64,000 bases of DNA from Oscarella lobularis (taxonomy: Eukaryota; Porifera; Homoscleromorpha; Homosclerophorida; Oscarellidae): contig NC_089191.1 in NCBI RefSeq assembly GCF_947507565.1, positions 682,001 to 746,000 on the forward strand, written 5' to 3'. Of the stretch, positions 54,526 to 64,000 are shown in pieces; the first letter of the stretch is position 1, and each line of letters opens with the position of its first letter. The position numbers and the translations under genes were made by a program. The notes under the pieces were generated by a model. The model did not search any database and had not been told where the DNA came from. It worked only from the letters and a program-made list of their open reading frames with translations.

Positions 54526-57500
54526 CTAATTCGCTTGCCTCGGGTGCCGCCGCCGCCGCCGCCGCGACGGTGGCGACGAGCCCCTCCCCTTTCCGATACG
54601 ATACCTTTCGCCGATCGTCGAACGAGTCGTCGTTCTTCGCGATGTTCTCGATCCTTTCGACGTCGTTCGGACTCGGCGATCGAGGAGGATTTCTGAAATT
54701 GAAAAATTATTCAGCGTGGGGAGAGACGAGGTGGGAGGTGTCAAAGGGACCTTTGCCAAGATCAAAGTCCCCGTTTTGTCTCCGCTCGCTTTTCCGCCGT
54801 CTCTGACGTCTCTATGTTCGTTCCTCGTCTTCATTCTCTCCTCGAGAGGAGCGCTGGATTCGTACGTATATTTCTAATGAATTTTTTTTCCAAACTTTTC
54901 TCGTCTACTTTCGCAACTTTCTCGACGTTTTCTCTCGCAGAAATTCTTCGCCCGGTTTGATCTCGTAAAATCGAGGTTTAGATGTCTTGCTTTCGACGGG
55001 GATCTCCGCCTCCTCTTCGTCCTCGTCGGAGCTGCTCTCCTCTTCACTCGCCTTTCCCTCGACTTCATCGTCCTTTTATATATATATAAAGGCAACGTGT
55101 GATTCCCACCAGTTCTTCACAAAATACTAACCTCAATTTGTTCGAATTGCTCCTCGAGACGACGTTTCTCCTCTTCTGCCTCTTTTTGTCGCTTCTTGTC
55201 GCGCTTGGAGATGCTCGGGTGAACGAGCTTGAAGGCCTGAGCAAAAAACCTCGCAAATTCATCCCTCCCTCCTACGTCATTTCCCTAAATACTTCGCTCT
55301 CTACGTCGACTTGAAAACTCGGATCCGTAAACAGTTGAGAAAATCGTTCGTCGCCTAGAGGATTGGCGAACGTCGAAGCAGTCTGAAATGGCGCTTCAAT
55401 TATTCAAAAACAGCAAGCCTATATCAAATACCGTACCCTCGACTTTGTCATCTTCTTCTCATCAAGCAATTTTTGAGCCAGCTCTTTATTGACCTTAGGA
55501 AGTTTCTAGAGAAAACGTACAATAGCGTCTTTGCAATAAGAGGCAGTATCTGCAGTATACCTTCAGTTGAACTCTACTAGCTCTATCCTCATCCAACTTA
55601 TCCTGTATCTTCTTCTTGCGATATTCCTCATAGGCAAACGGTTCAGCTATAGACTTAGCCTTATATATAAAACCACTTATTCATCTATTAAAATGTCCTC
55701 TGGTCGATTCTCTTACCTTGCGATAGAGTCGAATATCGATAAAATAACCGTGCATGTAAGCACGCAATAGCTTAGTTCCAAGCAAGTGAGTGAGACCTTA
55801 GCAGGGAAAATGCATATCAATTTCGTTTTTCATACCGTTGTTTCTTCTCACCTAGACTTTCCAACTCGGAAGACGTCACGAACTTATAGTCATCGTACAC
55901 TGGAGCACGTGTGCAGTAAAAAAATCAATACATAATTCATTAATTGCCTAAGATGTCTGCCTGCCTTCGGGCTGAGGATTCTCCTCCAGTTCTTCGGCTA
56001 GACTATCGAGAAAGGAACACCAGCGAGGAGCGATCCCGAGAGACTAATACGCATCACGAATAATTAATAATATTGGCGTTAGGCAGCGCTCTTGTACAGG
56101 AATATAATAGCTTTGAATTCGCGGAGCTTCATTGGCCACGAACATCAATCCTACGCCAAAATTTCCCCAACCCTCGACACACGCAATTCTACTCTACCTG
56201 AATTGGGATACATGCAGACTTCATGTACGTCAGCTGGCGGCTCAACTGACGTCACTGGCGATCCCTAAAAGTCAGCGTATATAGGAAGTATGACGATTTA
56301 GCGCCTCTCACGTCGACTCCATTCCATATTTTTATTATTTTCGTATCGGCTGATAAGACGAGGTCCGATTGGTCGAGAAATCGAAGTGTGTTGATGGGAA
56401 GTCCGTATTGGTGATCCTTAGTCAGTAGGGGATGATTCGAACGAATGTCATAGATCAATATCTAAAGGATTCGTCTTCCCGCTGAGATAAATGCACAAGG
56501 TAATTGATGGACACACCTGGCCCGTGTCAGTCGCCACTCCCATTGTCAGGGCCCCCTTGAAGGATAGAGATGTAATTGATGGAAAGCGTTTGGATCTAGA
56601 TATAGAGTTCATACACATACATACATACATACTAAAGATCAATGTATGGAGAGCGAGTCTTCACTTAGCATCGTCTCCGGCTAATTCTGCTGCTAAACCG
56701 ACGTCCAGCGATCCTACGCGAGTTTGAGATCTGGGATCCCAACATTCGACGCATCCCTAGATATTCTAACATAGTTCCTTTCGCTCAGAGACCGACTTCT
56801 ATTTACCCCACCTCTTCCGAACCCACAGCGAGAAGCTGATGCTCTGGATTAATGCAGCACACATTTAACCCCCTTAATAATCAGAAATACTCGTTTGGTC
56901 ATAGACTGTATAAATGACTCACGTTGCTTCGGTGACCGAAGCACTCTGAAATCGACCTATGTCCAAATTTAATCTATATATCTCGGGACTAGAGTGAGAC
57001 AGCGAGATTAGAGCACTTATGTCATTTGTGGAAGAGCCGTACCCAGTTCCAACCACGTATAAGTCACAAGAGGGGTAATGGTATGCCATATCACGTCCAA
57101 ATTTTGGAATTCTCGTCTTATAGTAACGTCCGTACTACCGAGAAAACCGTCGCGTGATGTCACCACTAATTTTTATATAGCAAATTAGCACCTGAACATG
57201 AAATTCTACGCTTCTATCGCTTCCCAGTATAGCAAGCTGCATGAGACTATGTAGTACGAGAGAAAGATCTTTAGGAGAATAACCTTACTTTTGAATAGTC
57301 TTCCGAAAGTATTTGAAATTGTTGAACTAATAAACTCCAATTCCTTACAGTGTTACTTTTCATTCTATCTATCTATCCATCGAACCGTCCATATCTAAGC
57401 AACGTTCAAATTTGAGAGACAGTTGATTGACGTCATAACAGCGAATTCTCGGCTTATAAGTTCCTAGAAATAAAACGGTTCTCCACGTGACCAAAGCCCT

Positions 57501-57835
57501 TAGTATGCCATACCCCCTGCTATAATGTATTGACCGTCACGAGACACTTTGATTCTCGTCGATGCGGTGGGCATTTCGAAATCTTGAATGAGCTGTATTC
57601 GACGTCGAATTTCTACATAAAATCAGTACTTTCGTCTGAAAAGAAAGCGAATTTTTCGTGCCTATGTCCGATTTCTGCAGCGCTCTTCGCTGTCTTTCCG
57701 ATATCCACTAGGAAACGAAGACTGTAACGTCTGCAAGCAATCTGCATTGCTAAAGCGTCTTTTCGCTACCTCAGGAAGAGTTTTTCCTGCGCTTAGGCTG
57801 TATATCTTTACGTCGTTTGGGTTAGAAACTTCCAT
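54526..57835 (-). CDS. NOL10: Nucleolar protein 10
   Basis: NOL10 (yeast Enp2) acts in small-subunit ribosome assembly. From [22 protein letters not shown] (57835) it matches human MQVSSLNEVKIYSLSCGKSLPE. WD-type exons include [30 protein letters not shown] and [12 protein letters not shown], then the helical region with TKKDL-type, LTHLLG-like and [14 protein letters not shown] blocks. An acidic tail precedes [12 protein letters not shown] extend through [14 protein letters not shown] and [22 protein letters not shown] to a Gly/Arg-rich end ([13 protein letters not shown]), which parallels the basic human C-terminus. Exons are many and small; some middle boundaries are not fixed. Confidence 0.92.
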
Positions 57836-57889
57836 CGTGAAGCGCGAGCTCGCCTAAAGCGCGTTAGAACCTGCTGTCGACGACGCACG
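57836..57889. promoter_or_regulatory. 54-bp divergent promoter NOL10 / GTF2H5
   Basis: The start codons of two conserved nuclear genes are separated by only 54 bp, so the core promoters must overlap. Confidence 0.6.
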
Positions 57890-58132
57890 ATGGTAAACGT
57901 CGTAAAAGGGGTTCTAGTCGAATGCGATCCGGCCATGAAGCAATATCTCATTCACCTCGACGAAACGCAAGCGCTAGGACAGAAGTTCATCATCCAGGAC
58001 CTCGACGAAACTCATCTATTCGTCTCCGCCGACGTTCCGGAAGCATTGAAAGCGAAATTGGACGAACTAATGGAACAGAATTCTTATTCGTTTGCCGCTC
58101 CCCAAGTCGGCCAAGCGGGCGCCAGTGCTTAG
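57890..58132 (+). CDS. GTF2H5: TFIIH subunit GTF2H5 (TTDA/p8)
   Basis: The smallest TFIIH subunit, which stabilises the complex for transcription and nucleotide-excision repair. A single 80-codon exon opens [20 protein letters not shown], against human [20 protein letters not shown], then [13 protein letters not shown] and [10 protein letters not shown]. Human is 71 residues; the few extra residues are at the C-terminus. Intact. Confidence 0.97.
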   Translation: MVNVVKGVLVECDPAMKQYLIHLDETQALGQKFIIQDLDETHLFVSADVPEALKAKLDELMEQNSYSFAAPQVGQAGASA

Positions 58133-58206
58133 TCGAAAAAAAGGCATTTTGCATATCATGTGACCAGCAACAACTGTAGGCTATGTGTCATTTAATTTAA
58201 AAACTT

Positions 58207-58764
58207 TTACGGAGCGTTAATTACAGTGTTTCTGTAGTTGTCGTACATGCAAATGGCAACACCGGCCATCATTATTAGTATCCCTAGCAATGCACCTAGT
58301 GTAATGTATCAATCATTTAGAAGAAAAAATTTCAAATATACAGTACAGTACCTTTCGTCAGACGTTCTCCCAAAAGATGACCTGTCATTCCCGTGACGAC
58401 TAATGTGAGCACGTTAGCTGCAGGAACTACGAGCGTCATGTCCTCAGCTGAAAGGAGGGCATAGAACAGAAACGCTCCCATCTGATTGACCAGAAAAGGA
58501 ACTAACCACTAGAATAAGAATTATAAGATCAGAGATGTAAGCAGCCTCGGGGAGTCCCAATACTTACTTTCCAAGAGAAGAGCAGGAACTTGAGCTTGGC
58601 GAGTCCTCCTCCACGAACATTTTCTATGCCAGCACTGCCGGTCTTCAGAAACGGGTTTGTGAGGCCCCAAAGTAGACAGATGCCGACCAAGTGAAGCAAA
58701 GTATCTACGAAGAAAGCTCTAGCTACGTAGAACTTCGGAAGAGAACGTCGTTACTGATGTTCAT
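58207..58764 (-). CDS. TMEM234: TMEM234-like membrane protein
   Basis: A small four-helix drug/metabolite-transporter-like protein of unknown transport role. The first exon is only MNI plus one base (58755-58764); splicing over 52 bp gives LLHLVGICLLWGLTNPFLK, matching human ALWGGTQPLLKRAS. Then FLVNQMGAFLFYALL, TLVVPAANVLTLVVTGMTGHLLGE (human TLAVPICNSLAIIFT..GKALGE) and a final helix, ending VINAP. About 120 residues. Convergent with GTF2H5 (74-bp gap). Confidence 0.82.
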
Positions 58765-58802
58765 CCTCTTCTTATCGGCGTTAGCGCACTTGAGCTGTAC
58801 GC
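58765..58802. promoter_or_regulatory. 38-bp divergent promoter TMEM234 / C8orf74-like
   Basis: The start codons are 38 bp apart, the shortest certain divergent gap in the window. Confidence 0.55.
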
Positions 58803-59579
58803 ATGGATACCGAACGTTTGTCCGTTGACGATTTGGCTCGATTCGCCGCTTTGGGAACAGAAATCGAACGCAAGGATTATCTGCGCACTAAGCTCGGTAT
58901 GAAACGCGCCCATTTCGACGACGACGACATGCGATCGGCGTGCCTTTTCGATTTTCACTACGCCAATCTCGAATTTGCCATCGAAAGCGGCCTAGCTTGG
59001 CAACAGGGTCTCGATTTTGTCCGAATGATGACGCGCGTCCTCTCCGAAAGTGCAAAAGCGAATCGCAATCTGTTCTTCGCCGTGAAAGCGATTCGAGACG
59101 AGTTGGAGGCGATTACGTGGGACGCGCGCGCGAAGCAACGCGCATCCCGTAGAATTTTCGAATCGTTTCTTCAGCATTATGCGCTCTATCGATTCGTCTG
59201 CACGCGAGAGCGCGAAGAGAGACGCGACGCGATCGATTTGAGCTTGGAGGGCCCCCCGACGAGGATTCCGCTTCGCGACGGCGTCGCGGAGTCGATTTGG
59301 CGCGCACGCGAAGAGAGACAAGCGATCGAGAAGCGTCGCGAAGAGAAACTGCGCGAAATAGACGAAAAACGAGCGCAACGCGTCAAAATCGCAAGCGAAA
59401 TGAAAGAAAATGCGTTTGAAGAAATGAGCGAGAGCCAAGACGTTGCAACTGCCGTTGCCAAGGCAATAAGCGCGCGAGGAAACGCGAGCTTAGAATTGGT
59501 TGAAAGCAATTTGGAATCAGCGGAAGCACGACTAGATTTAATTATAGAACAATTGACTGCATCCACGAATAAGCGATAG
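58803..59579 (+). CDS. C8orf74-like coiled protein
   Basis: A single 258-codon exon. SACLFDFHYANLEFAIESGLAW followed by FVRMM resembles human C8orf74 (SILLDTLYESIIFAVGKGFPW then VVKF), and FLQHYALYRFV resembles FIRHYRLYQYV. The C-terminal half is a long charged helix (EERQAIEKRREEKLREIDEKR). No catalytic motif. Function of the family is not established. Orthology is likely but rests on two blocks recalled by eye. Confidence 0.65.
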   Translation: MDTERLSVDDLARFAALGTEIERKDYLRTKLGMKRAHFDDDDMRSACLFDFHYANLEFAIESGLAWQQGLDFVRMMTRVLSESAKANRNLFFAVKAIRDELEAITWDARAKQRASRRIFESFLQHYALYRFVCTREREERRDAIDLSLEGPPTRIPLRDGVAESIWRAREERQAIEKRREEKLREIDEKRAQRVKIASEMKENAFEEMSESQDVATAVAKAISARGNASLELVESNLESAEARLDLIIEQLTASTNKR

Positions 59580-59584
59580 GCTCC

Positions 59585-59606
59585 ATATATATATATATAT
59601 ATATAT
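59585..59606. repeat. (AT)n microsatellite in a convergent 3' gap
   Basis: About eleven AT units between the C8orf74-like stop and the CIB-like stop. Confidence 0.85.
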
Positions 59607-59635
59607 CCACCGTACACATAGTTAGCATTATGTCG

Positions 59636-60540
59636 CTAAAGTCGGATGCTAAACGAGTTGAGAAAGTCAGGTACTGTGTTCATGACGATCTTGAACTCGG
59701 CGAAATTCAGTGAACTGTCTTCATCCAAGTCCACTTCCGCCAAAATCTAGAAAATTTATAGCGCTTTTTCCCCTTCCATTGTCCTTCTAAGTCTAACTGT
59801 GTCGACGATGTCATTACGATCCCTGCGACTGAGCTGAAGTTCTTCGTCGAGAAGCACTGCATTTTCGCCGCACAGAAAATCAATCAGTTGACCCATATCT
59901 TCGCGATCAATCAGATTATCGTTGTTGAAATCTGGCCGAGAGGCGCCATCACCGAAAACAATTTTCAGGTACAACTCTGAAACGAACCGTAAATGTGAAA
60001 GGCATATTCAATTTTGAGCGATTTTGGCGCCTAGACATTTCACGGATAACACTTGCAAAAAAATCGAGTGATTCTAGCGCACGTTCTCACTGAAAACCGA
60101 CATCATGTCGAGAAAATCTTCAAAATTTAATCCGCAGCCCTTCTCCGATGACGAAAAGACTTGACACATGCGTTTAGCCAGGGGATTGACCTGCGTGTGC
60201 AAGTGGCACGCTACCAGTTTACATAGTAGAAATGACTCACAGACAATTCATCTAGACAAGAAATGATTGTAGCTAGACTAAGCCGAGCACGCTTGTTAGC
60301 CTCAATCCTCTCCGGATCAAGACTCTTCCAGCGTCTGAAAGCGCTAAAAAGTATGGAAATAGTCTTCAAAAGACATTGCTTTCTGCTCTTACTGAAGGAC
60401 TTCTCCTCGTGTAAAAAAAGTTACCTTCTGTAAGCACATTTATGAATGAAGATATCGGTTCTATGGCTGATTAATCGTACCGTGTAGTCGCTAAGCTCCG
60501 ATTCGTTCAATTCTGAACGACGGGAACAGGAAGAGCCCAT
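59636..60540 (-). CDS. CIB-family EF-hand protein (calcium and integrin binding)
   Basis: CIB proteins are myristoylated EF-hand calcium sensors. The start MGSSCSRRSELNESEL (60540) has Gly2 for myristoylation, like human CIB1 MGGSGSRLSKE. Then PLAKRMCQVFSSSEKGCGLNFEDFLDMMSVFSEN (human NPFKERICRVFST...LSFEDFLDLLSVFSD), an EF-hand DFNNDNLIDREDMGQLI, and a last EF-hand DLDEDSSLNFAEFKIVM before PDFLNSFSIRL (human PDFASSFKIVL). All key loops are present. Which of CIB1-4 it matches cannot be told. The intervening exons near 60,000-60,400 were not all fixed. Confidence 0.85.
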
Positions 60541-60715
60541 TGAGAATCGCGAAAAGGAGTCAACAAAACACTTTGGAAGACGTGCTAAGGTAGTCAGGGT
60601 AACACGGTACCCGGACAGGCTATGGCTCACTCTAATACACTCCAACTCAACTGATCTAATTTTTAGAAACCCAACTGCCCAAGTTTGGTATCTAGCCCAG
60701 TACCTAGCTCAATAG

Positions 60716-62273
60716 CTATGGTGTCAGTTCACCGCAATCGGTTATAACAACTCGCCTGCTCGTCTTTCCCGACTGCGTTCCAACGACCTAATAGAGCCTT
60801 TTCCACGTAAAAAGTTCTATGTGTACATAGAACGTACCTCCATTTTTCGTACAACGTCCATTCCCTCTATGACCTGTCCAAAGACAACGTGCTTGTCGTC
60901 AAGCCTGATAGAATAAATATGTTGATGCGCAAAAGTACGAGTTAACGTATAGTACCAATCCGTTTTCTCTGTGCAGATGAAAAATTGGGAGCCGTTACTG
61001 TTAGTTCCGGAATTGGCCATGGAAAGAACTCCTTAACGAAGACCCTTCGTAAAATTATTACGTATGTGTCTGCTCTCACCTGGCCCAGTGTGTTTCAACA
61101 CGAAATTCTCGTCCTCAAATTTAGACCCATATATAGACTTTCCCCCAGTTCCGTTATGATTAATGAAATCTCCACCCTGACACATCTAATCAAAGAAACT
61201 CTACTCTATCACGGCTGGGGGGAAAAAACCTAGCACGTACAAACTGTGGAATTATCCTATGAATCGTGCTGTCCTTATATCCGTAACCCTCTTCTCCCGT
61301 ACACAAAACTCGGAAATTTTCTGCCACGTAATTATAATAATTATAAGCAATTCTCTATCCTCACTACTGAACGTACCTGCAGTCTTTGGCACAACGTCCG
61401 CTCTCAGGAGCATGACAATCCTCCCAGCAGCCTTATCGCCAATTGATATATCCATAAATACATTGGGATTCATTCTAGACTTTTTAGCAGCCGGTTCGCC
61501 AGAACCCTGAAAAACGAGATACTAGAGAGGAAGGCGCATGCTGCAAGTCTGTTGCTTCTCTACGTCTGTTTCTTCAGCTGACGTCTCCTTTTTCTGTTCT
61601 CCATTTCCTTCTTCGGCCGTTCCCACATATTTCTTAATCCAGTTTTCTTCAGCCCACACTAAGGTGAGATAAAAGTTGTTCTCAATGAGTCCAAGTCTCT
61701 CTGCTTTTATATTATTTATTAATTAATTAACCTGGTTGATCGTTTCCTTCCCTGACGCGATCCGGTTTTGCAACGTTAACTCGAATAGTCCGACCATACA
61801 ATTCAGACTCGTGCTGTCAGAGAGAAAAAAACCGAAATATTCTATACCCCAATATTAATACAAATCAAAAATCCTAATTTCTCTCTAGCGTGCACGTTAT
61901 CGTTTGATCCGAAACAGACGTACGTACTACTGTACTAAAAAATTGACGTCACATATTGTACTAACCATGTTATCCTGCGCAGCTGCCGCGTCTTCCGCGC
62001 TTTCGAATTCTACGAAAGCGAAGCCTCTGTGCTTGCCTGGAGAAGTCGAAACGTACAGTAAGACTTCTCTGGACGCTGCTAGCGCACCTGAGTTGTACTC
62101 CAGGGGCATTTGGATGTCCCTAATGTCTCCGAATGGAATGAAGGCGGCGTGAAGGATTTTCTCGTCGACTTCTTCAGCCACGCCACCTTAGAGCGGACTT
62201 TTTAATTCCGTTACCAAGGAGATACGACGGGCGAAAACTAACCAACATAGAGCACTCGTTTATTCGCTGGCAT
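60716..62273 (-). CDS. PPIE: Peptidyl-prolyl isomerase E (RRM plus cyclophilin)
   Basis: PPIE is a spliceosomal cyclophilin. Exon 1 ([11 protein letters not shown]) leads into [21 protein letters not shown] and [22 protein letters not shown], a single RRM, then [13 protein letters not shown] and a linker. The cyclophilin domain reads [48 protein letters not shown] (catalytic Arg/Phe), [42 protein letters not shown] and finally VVITDCGEL. The domain order and blocks match human PPIE throughout. Introns are short. Stop at 60716-60718. Confidence 0.96.
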
Positions 62274-62317
62274 TTCCACTCAGTTTAGCGTACGCTAGAC
62301 CAATCGCTCGTTCTCTC
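62274..62317. promoter_or_regulatory. 44-bp divergent promoter PPIE / SYCP2-like
   Basis: Start codons are 44 bp apart and divergent, so a splicing gene and a meiotic-type gene share one promoter region. Confidence 0.55.
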
Positions 62318-64000
62318 ATGGAGGAAGATTCGCTGATTTCGGACCATTGTGATGGCCGAGTGCGTTTCAAGCGCAACGGTTTTGTTGTTTCGAAAAGTCG
62401 TCTTTAGTTGGAGTCATTGTTTCGTTCGTTATCGAGCAAAGGCGGCGATTTGTTCGCCGAATTGAGTCGAATCGTCGTCGATCGGGAGCAAAAATACAGC
62501 AAGCGCTTCAACGACAACTTCCTACGCATTCTCGAAAGGGTAGGAGAGACTAAAAGTATAGAGATCTAAAAAGAAACATTTGGATTTCGTATCTAATTTA
62601 AAAATAGGAGGTGTCTTTGCAAAATTCCAAGAACATTCGCGCGCTCGTTGATATCTTGCACGATTTGGCTCAATTTCCGCATCAGCGCCCGCACAGAGGA
62701 GGCGGAAAATCGTGTTTTTCGCGATTCATTTCCAACGGCCTTGTGACGAAGCTGAACGACCTCGTGCACGGCACCCATCAATGGAAGAGTTCGAATGCGT
62801 TGAAGAAAGTGCTCGATGCAGTGAAGGTATGAGCACGAAACCTTTTCATTTGACGTCATAAATCATGTTCTGAATTTAGATCATAGCCGATTATTCGCTC
62901 GATGGTAGAGGCTGGAGATTATTGAGCGCGTGCTTCATTTTTTTTTTGAGGAACGGACGCTGTCGTGTTTGAATACGTGCTTCCTCTTATCGAGCGACTC
63001 TCGCACTGTAAAATTCGGGATCATTTGGCCGCCAAGAAAGTGAGATCTCATGAAAGAAGTGCAGAGTAGAGTGGATATGTATTATATTCAAGGAAGTGAA
63101 CGTGTGTCTTGATATTCTCAGGAGCCGCCACGTCTACATTGAGATCACCAAATCAGTGTACTATACTATGTATATAGGTTTGCCTTCTTTTTGATTGTTT
63201 TTCTTAGTTGTCGACTTGCGTCGAATATGCACGACTTGGGCGGTACGCGATCAAGTGTCTAAATAGTTTTTTTTATTGGGAGTTCTTTCTCTAGATGTCT
63301 ATCTTCAGAAAAGCGTTCTCGAACTGCTCGTTTATTTTCTAAGGACTAAGAACGACATCAAGAGAATAGCTAAGTGTCTATTGAATTCGTCTTTGGCTGC
63401 CAAATTCTTCGCGTTGGGAACGTCAAGACTCGAGAGAACGAGCTTGAACGAGGCAGTGAGTCGTGCTCGCTCTTTTCAGCAATAAATCAAACGTGACCGT
63501 TTTGAAATAGGATCTTATGGAGTTTCTCCTAGATCTCAACAGGAAAACGGCGTCGCGAAAGTACAGGTTCGTCTGCTATATAGGTCGACTGACTCAAAAT
63601 ACTATTGGGAATGATGATGTCTGTGACAGCGTGACTTCGGCCAAGGTGGATAAAGTCAGAATCGTTACTGGCGGAAGTAAAGAGGTAAGTAGTGTTCTTA
63701 TATGTACTACGGGCAAAGAGACTGACCGCCTGAGTATATATATTTTTATACAGTTTACCAAGTATGACTCTTGCTATATAGCCTTTCAATGATGCACACG
63801 TGTATTTCAATTACGGAAGCAAGTCTGTTGTTCTTTATTTCCCAAAGCGCGACGAGGTTTGTTACGCACTCGTTCGACTTCTTTTTTCTTAGTCTAGTGG
63901 TTTTTTATCTATAGCGACATCGGTTTGTCGTCGTCAATGGGTCGGAAGTGACGGATATCCGAAGTCGAGGTATGACTGGTGAAATAGGGATAATCGAGGT
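62318..64000 (+). CDS. SYCP2: Synaptonemal complex protein 2-like, 3' end outside window
   Basis: SYCP2 forms chromosome-axis cores in meiosis through an armadillo-like N-terminal domain followed by a Spt16M-like domain. Here MEEDSLISDHCDGR|LESLFRSL begins at 62318; later exons give SLQNSKNIRALVDILHDL, VFEYVLPLIERLSHCKIRDHLAAKK|EVNVCLDIL, NMHDLGDVYLQKSVLELLVYFLR, LMEFLLDLN and AHVYFNYGSKSVVLYFPKRDERHRFVVV. These follow the human order ILDAGDYELQVGIVEALCRM, DCRIFLNLVNG and FWIDFNLGSQTLSFYIAGD...HQWEAV. Some junctions (63100-63300, 63560-63640) are uncertain. The large C-terminal half is beyond the window. Confidence 0.7.

Noticed and set aside
1-64000. tRNA, rRNA or snRNA genes
   Set aside because: None found by eye on either strand; without a covariance search I cannot exclude one in the gaps.

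Overview
The window reads as a very compact animal nuclear genome. Genes sit 30-400 bp apart on both strands, most introns are about 45-65 bp, and many genes are clear orthologues of human single-copy genes (WASHC5, UROD, SPO11, VPS28, SLC35B3, AOAH, NOL10, GTF2H5, TMEM234, PPIE, SYCP2). Collagen-like, fibrinogen-like, VWC and Ig genes indicate a metazoan. The tiny introns and gene density fit an early-branching lineage such as a homoscleromorph sponge (Oscarella type); that placement is inference from style, not a database match. All exon models were built by eye from splice signals, reading frame and remembered family motifs.

Layout. 0-6.3 kb: 3' part of a multi-Tudor protein, ending in a young tandem exon-intron duplication. 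6.8-8.8 kb: a CELF/Bruno three-RRM RNA-binding gene. 9.7-10.4 kb: a large perfect palindrome carrying two outward-facing short ORFs. 11.1-16.3 kb: WASHC5 (minus). 16.5-18.2 kb: secreted collagen/fibrinogen lectin-like gene. 18.5-20.2 kb: two-RRM hnRNP (minus) and COX6C (plus). 20.5-25.3 kb: a death-domain-like plus Ig-repeat protein resembling MALT1 without a visible paracaspase. 25.6-29.2 kb: UROD and SPO11 head to head. 29.3-33.3 kb: three FAM167-like paralogues. 33.4-35.2 kb: F-box/WD40 gene. 35.5-38.3 kb: a 5'-truncated LINE tail and promoter-like, repeat-rich DNA. 38.4-41.2 kb: VPS28 and SLC35B3. 41.4-44.5 kb: two secreted VWC paralogues. 44.8-45.26 kb: 103-bp tandem repeats. 45.7-48.1 kb: CIMIP2/FAM166-like and AOAH. 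48.4-51.0 kb: vWA-MIB/HERC2-MIB/HERC2-WWE-UIM protein. 51.3-52.9 kb: five-finger C2H2 protein. 54.5-62.3 kb: NOL10, GTF2H5, TMEM234, C8orf74-like, CIB-like, PPIE in alternating orientation. 62.3-64.0 kb: 5' part of a SYCP2-like gene.

The genes do not form one pathway; most are housekeeping genes (RNA processing, transcription, trafficking, haem, respiration). Two loose themes stand out: germline/meiosis (Tudor, SPO11, SYCP2-like) and extracellular or immune-type proteins (fibrinogen lectin, death-Ig protein, AOAH, VWC pair). Many neighbours share very short divergent promoters. The best leads are the death-Ig protein, the vWA/MIB/WWE/UIM protein, the FAM167 cluster, the palindrome, and a cluster of apparent GC-AG introns.
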